This document shows positions 8,169-10,160 of a stretch of 10,160 bases of DNA, piece after piece. The notes under the pieces were generated by a model. It did not search any database, was not told the DNA's origin, and saw only the letters and a list, made by a program, of their open reading frames with translations. How positions within the stretch are numbered: the first letter of the stretch is position 1; each line of letters starts with the position of its first letter. The translations under genes were made by a program, and so were the position numbers. The stretch comes from Micrococcales bacterium UBA2465 (GTDB lineage: Bacteria; Actinomycetota; Actinomycetes; Actinomycetales; Microbacteriaceae): NCBI GenBank assembly GCA_002342255.1, contig DDPP01000063.1, positions 4,663 through 14,822 on the forward strand, read 5' to 3'.

Positions 8169-8254
8169 GCGCGAGTGGCGAAATGGCAGACGCGCTGGCT
8201 TCAGGTGTCAGTGTTCGCAAGGACGTGCGGGTTCAAGTCCCGCCTCGCGCACCA
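8169..8254 (+). tRNA. leuT: tRNA-Leu (anticodon CAG)
   Basis: Folds as a class II tRNA of 86 nt with encoded CCA. The acceptor stem GCGCGAG (8169-8175) pairs with CTCGCGC (8244-8250), followed by A and CCA. The D stem is GCG/CGC with a GG-containing loop. The anticodon stem CTGGC (8195-8199) pairs with GTCAG (8207-8211) around the loop TTCAGGT, giving anticodon CAG at 8202-8204, which reads CTG. A long variable arm (about 8212-8226) and T arm GCGGG-TTCAAGT-CCCGC (8227-8243) complete it. The long variable arm and anticodon both say leucine. A leucine tRNA upstream of fhaA is also found in Mycobacterium tuberculosis (leuT), so the symbol is given by synteny. Confidence 0.97.
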
Positions 8255-8264
8255 AAACTGAGAA

Positions 8265-8287
8265 AACCCTGCCAATAGGGTTATTTG
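8265..8287 (+). terminator. Possible weak terminator after tRNA-Leu
   Basis: AACCCT (8265-8270) pairs perfectly with AGGGTT (8277-8282) around a 6 nt loop, followed by ATTTG. The stem is short and the T tract poor, so it may instead be a processing or end-of-transcript hairpin. It lies 10 nt after the CCA end. Confidence 0.4.
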
Positions 8288-8360
8288 AACCTGAATTTCG
8301 GCATCTAGGAGCCAATTCTTCTCTAGCCTTGTTGTGTCAGCAACAAAAGAAAGAGAATCC

Positions 8361-8852
8361 ATGAAACTTCAGAACAAAGTGGCCCTGATTGCGACTGCTG
8401 TAATCACCGGCACCGCACTTGTTATTGCCTCCCCAGCTCTTGCTAGCAAGAGCCACCCAAAGATCACTTCTACCCAGAAGACTGCAACCACAGCTACCCC
8501 AACTCCAACCCCAGTGCCACCTACCTTTGGTGATGGTGATGGCGATTTCGGTGGTAGACACGGCCACGGTCGTGGTGATCACAATCGTAACTTCACTCCA
8601 ATTACTAAGACGGTAACCGTAGATGTTCCAGCAACTGGAACATACCAGCTCCTAGTAACCGAAGTTAAACCAGCTAATGCGCCTACCCCGCCAGCTGGAG
8701 CACCAATTCGTCCCGACCACAGCTTCACCGTTGCTGTTACCGGAACTGGTTCACAAACAATCACTTTGAACTTGCCCCACCCAGGTGATTACAAAGTGTC
8801 GCTAATCAGTGTTGTCTCTACACAGAGCGTCACTGTTCCTGCAACAAACTAA
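8361..8852 (+). CDS. Small secreted protein of unknown function with duplicated beta-hairpin
   Basis: I do not recognise the family. It has 163 residues. A clear Sec signal peptide is present: basic N-terminus, hydrophobic core about 7-23, and cleavage after PALA at residue 28. The mature part starts with a Thr/Pro linker (about 38-54), then an Asp/Gly-rich then His/Arg-rich patch (57-77), then a Val/Thr-rich, probably all-beta region (about 80-163) with no cysteine. Residues 84-102 and 133-151 align without gaps and share P, G and Y, which suggests an internal duplication. There is no membrane anchor, LPxTG or lipobox. The start at 8361 is chosen because it gives a proper signal peptide and has purine-rich AAGAGA upstream; an in-frame GTG at 8334 would add nine polar residues in front. 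It stands alone between tRNA-Leu and a strong terminator. Confidence 0.82.
   Translation: MKLQNKVALIATAVITGTALVIASPALASKSHPKITSTQKTATTATPTPTPVPPTFGDGDGDFGGRHGHGRGDHNRNFTPITKTVTVDVPATGTYQLLVTEVKPANAPTPPAGAPIRPDHSFTVAVTGTGSQTITLNLPHPGDYKVSLISVVSTQSVTVPATN
8529..8591 (+). other. Asp/Gly-rich and His/Arg-rich segment of the secreted protein
   Basis: Codons 57-77 of the secreted protein. A GDGDGD run is followed by HGHGRGDH. The mix of Asp and His could bind divalent metal, but the segment is short and low in complexity, so it may simply be a flexible spacer. Confidence 0.45.
8610..8813 (+). repeat. Internal protein-level repeat (two 19-residue beta-hairpin units)
   Basis: Unit 1 is residues 84-102 (8610-8666) and unit 2 is residues 133-151 (8757-8813). 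They align without gaps as T-[VI]-T-[VL]-[DN]-[VL]-P-x-x-G-x-Y, followed by alternating hydrophobics and a final V. The DNA of the two units is not obviously similar, so any duplication is old. Confidence 0.5.
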
Positions 8853-8872
8853 TTTCTCCTCTCTGGTTAAAT

Positions 8873-8911
8873 AATTAGACCCCGGCTAAAAACCGGGGTC
8901 TAATTTTATTT
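8873..8911. terminator. Strong rho-independent terminator, probably bidirectional
   Basis: A perfect 13 bp stem: AATTAGACCCCGG (8873-8885) and CCGGGGTCTAATT (8893-8905), with a 7 nt A-rich loop. On the plus strand TTTATTT follows, stopping the secreted-protein gene. On the minus strand the stem is followed by ATTTAAC, a weaker tract that could stop trhO, whose stop codon is 10 nt away. Confidence 0.88.
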
Positions 8912-8914
8912 AAG

Positions 8915-9823
8915 TTAGCCAACTTGTTGACGACGTTTACCTCGAGTGTGTTGGTCGGTGTGAACCAGGTTTGCTGGATCTTCAGCGCAGGTGTCACAAA
9001 GAAGAATTAAATCTCTGCAACCTAATGCAGCGCAGTTTCTAAAACGACTGGTTGGTGAAGAACAGGTTTCACATTTACCAATGGTTTTTGCCTCTTCAGT
9101 GAAGTTAATGTTTAGGCGATCATCAAAGACGTAGAGTGAACCCTCCCAGAGAGAATTGTCTCCCTGGCTTTCACCGTAACGAACAATGCCACCATCGATT
9201 TGGTAAACCTCTTTGAATCCGTTTTCTAGCATGATTGCCGAAAGAATTTCACAGCGGACACCACCGGTGCAGTAGGTAACTACAGCTTTATCTTTGATGT
9301 GGTCATATTTACCGCTCTTGATTTCATTTACGAAATCATGGGTAGTTTGAACATCTGGAATAATCGCGTTCTTGAATTTACCAATCTGAGCTTCAAAGGC
9401 ATTTCTGCCATCGAAGAAGACAACATCATCGCCACGTTCTTCAACCAACTTGTCAACAGCCTTTGGTTTGAGGTGCTTACCACCGTTAGCAATACCAGCC
9501 TCGGTAACCACGATTGCATCTGGGGAATCGAAAGCTACCAGCTCTTTGCGAACTCTGACTCGTAGCCTCGGGAAGTCATTGCCTGTTCCCATCGACCATT
9601 TGAAGTCAATTTTTCTAAAGCCTGGATACTGCTTGGTCAGCTTCACATACTCTTTTAGCTTCGACATGTCGCCACCAAGGGTGCCGTTGATGCCATGCTT
9701 GGAGATAAGAATTCGACCCTTTAGGCCTAATCTCTCGCAGAGTTCCTGTTGCCACATCTTTACCGCGGTAGGGTCAGCGATCGGGGTAAACCCGTAGTAA
9801 AGGATGATTTTTTGTAATTCCAC
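8915..9823 (-). CDS. trhO: tRNA uridine(34) hydroxylase TrhO (rhodanese-domain, UPF0176/YceA family)
   Basis: Oxygen-dependent hydroxylation of U34 in the anticodon of certain tRNAs to 5-hydroxyuridine, the first step towards wobble modifications (established for E. coli YceA/TrhO). It has 302 residues, within the usual family range. An N-terminal alpha/beta domain (about 1-95) contains the family segment with [11 protein letters not shown] at 41-51. The rhodanese domain (about 115-220) carries the active-site loop YCTGGVRCE at 184-192 with catalytic C185. The C-terminal part has six cysteines, C251, C254, C264, C269, C276 and C279, arranged like a metal-binding cluster. The start codon is GTG. 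There is no Shine-Dalgarno; instead a -10-like TAGAAT lies 7 nt before it, so the message is probably leaderless. It is convergent with the secreted-protein gene. Confidence 0.94.
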   Translation of the reverse strand: MELQKIILYYGFTPIADPTAVKMWQQELCERLGLKGRILISKHGINGTLGGDMSKLKEYVKLTKQYPGFRKIDFKWSMGTGNDFPRLRVRVRKELVAFDSPDAIVVTEAGIANGGKHLKPKAVDKLVEERGDDVVFFDGRNAFEAQIGKFKNAIIPDVQTTHDFVNEIKSGKYDHIKDKAVVTYCTGGVRCEILSAIMLENGFKEVYQIDGGIVRYGESQGDNSLWEGSLYVFDDRLNINFTEEAKTIGKCETCSSPTSRFRNCAALGCRDLILLCDTCAEDPANLVHTDQHTRGKRRQQVG

Positions 9824-9830
9824 CTAAGCA

Positions 9831-9836
9831 ATTCTA
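9831..9836 (-). promoter_or_regulatory. Probable -10 element of trhO (TAGAAT), leaderless
   Basis: TAGAAT on the minus strand, separated by 7 nt from the trhO GTG, so transcription would begin at or next to the start codon. The -35 position (9854-9859, TTATGC at 17 bp spacing) is poor. Confidence 0.55.
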
Positions 9837-9846
9837 GAGATATTGT

Positions 9847-9854
9847 CCCTAGGG
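9847..9854. promoter_or_regulatory. Palindrome CCCTAGGG between divergent promoters, possible operator
   Basis: A perfect 8 bp palindrome centred at 9850.5. The midpoint between the trhO and pepO start codons, and between their -10 elements, is 9850. It lies in the spacer of both promoters. Symmetry does not extend usefully beyond the 8 bp, so a protein site is only a guess. Confidence 0.3.
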
Positions 9855-9863
9855 CATAACCCG

Positions 9864-9869
9864 TAAGAT
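9864..9869 (+). promoter_or_regulatory. Probable -10 element of the M13 peptidase gene (TAAGAT), leaderless
   Basis: TAAGAT is separated by 7 nt from the peptidase ATG, the same geometry as on the other strand. No Shine-Dalgarno lies in between. TATTGT (9841-9846) sits at 17 bp spacing as a weak -35. Confidence 0.55.
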
Positions 9870-9876
9870 TAAGCGC

Positions 9877-10160
9877 ATGACTGAAATTAAAGGAATCAAT
9901 AAGCACGGTTTTGACGAAAGTGTTCGCCCTCAGGACGACCTTTTCAAACACACTAACGGCCACTGGCTAAAGCACGAAGACATCCCTGCCGACCAAGCGG
10001 TGCACGGATCTTTCTATAAGTTGCGCGACGACTCAGAAGCAGCCGTTAAGGACATTCTGGAGCAAGCCCAGCAAAACCCACAGCCTGGTGTTAGCCAGCA
10101 GATCGGTGACATGTATGGATCTTTCCTAGATGAAGCTAGAGCAAATGAATTAGGTGCAGC
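9877..10160 (+). CDS. pepO: M13 family zinc metallopeptidase (PepO/Zmp1-like), N-terminal part
   Basis: Only the first 94 complete codons are in the window. The N-terminus matches the M13 (neprilysin) family opening: an SVRPQDDLF segment at 15-23, then a conserved TNG-HWL at 26-31, IPAD at 36-39 and a FYKLRDD segment at 46-52. These belong to the helical lid region. The zinc motif HExxH would lie several hundred residues further on, beyond the right edge. There is no signal peptide or membrane anchor at the start, which suggests a cytoplasmic oligopeptidase or export by another route, as for Mycobacterium tuberculosis Zmp1. The ATG at 9877 is chosen because the -10-like TAAGAT lies 7 nt before it, and no earlier start gives a better N-terminus. 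The gene diverges from trhO. Confidence 0.9.
   Translation, partial: MTEIKGINKHGFDESVRPQDDLFKHTNGHWLKHEDIPADQAVHGSFYKLRDDSEAAVKDILEQAQQNPQPGVSQQIGDMYGSFLDEARANELGA

Noticed and set aside
8334..8360. In-frame GTG at 8334 as the start of the secreted protein
   Set aside because: It would place nine polar residues before the basic start of a standard signal peptide; the ATG at 8361 with purine-rich AAGAGA upstream fits better.
8337..8582. 81-codon minus-strand frame opposite the secreted-protein gene
   Set aside because: The plus strand encodes a well-formed signal peptide and linker, and the reverse frame is low-complexity Trp/Thr-rich with no ribosome binding site.
8169..9823. A functional link between the tRNA-Leu gene and the tRNA hydroxylase TrhO
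   Set aside because: TrhO acts on U34, but this tRNA has C34 (anticodon CAG), so it cannot be a substrate; the two genes are merely near each other.
9760..9963. 67-codon minus-strand frame across the trhO-pepO spacer
   Set aside because: It overlaps both the start of the M13 peptidase and the start of trhO in a different frame, with no recognisable sequence; a shadow.
1..10160. Mobile elements, CRISPR arrays, defence genes or signs of recent transfer
   Set aside because: Looked for direct repeats, transposase motifs, att-like duplication of the tRNA 3' end and composition shifts; none seen. The tRNA is intact and its 3' end is not repeated elsewhere in the window.

Overview
The window is a compact piece of an actinobacterial chromosome. 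It carries the conserved cell-wall and division signalling cluster fhaA-fhaB-pstP-rodA-pbpA-pknA-pknB, with a tRNA-Leu immediately upstream of fhaA, the same order I know from Mycobacterium and most other Actinobacteria. By eye the base composition is well below the high-GC norm of the phylum, with many A/T third positions. That suggests a small-genome, low-GC lineage such as freshwater Microbacteriaceae (Luna type) or Nanopelagicales. I cannot place it more precisely from sequence alone.

Region 1 (1-8085, minus strand, read from right to left) is one operon: fhaA, fhaB, pstP, rodA, pbpA, pknA, pknB. The last gene runs off the left edge within its second PASTA repeat. Six of the seven genes are joined by 1-8 bp overlaps. 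Only pknB is set apart, by a 40 bp gap with its own ribosome binding site. The products form one circuit. The membrane kinases PknA and PknB sense the wall through extracellular domains, PstP reverses their phosphorylation, FhaA and FhaB read phosphothreonines, and RodA plus PbpA form the glycan polymerase/transpeptidase pair that builds peptidoglycan.

Region 2 (8086-8360) is a divergent control region, followed by tRNA-Leu(CAG) with an encoded CCA end and a short hairpin behind it.

Region 3 (8361-8905) is a gene for an unrecognised 163-residue secreted protein with a Pro/Thr linker, an Asp/Gly/His-rich segment and what looks like a duplicated beta-hairpin. It ends at a strong, probably bidirectional terminator.

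Region 4 (8915-10160) holds trhO (tRNA U34 hydroxylase, minus strand) and the start of an M13 zinc metallopeptidase gene (plus strand). They diverge from a 53 bp spacer in which each start codon lies exactly 7 nt from a -10-like hexamer, arranged symmetrically about an 8 bp palindrome. This looks like two leaderless promoters facing apart.

There is no mobile element, CRISPR array or gene-free stretch over 300 bases. Most of the window is conserved core genome. The points most worth a second look are the small secreted protein, the symmetric leaderless promoter pair and a PASTA-like ectodomain on PknA.
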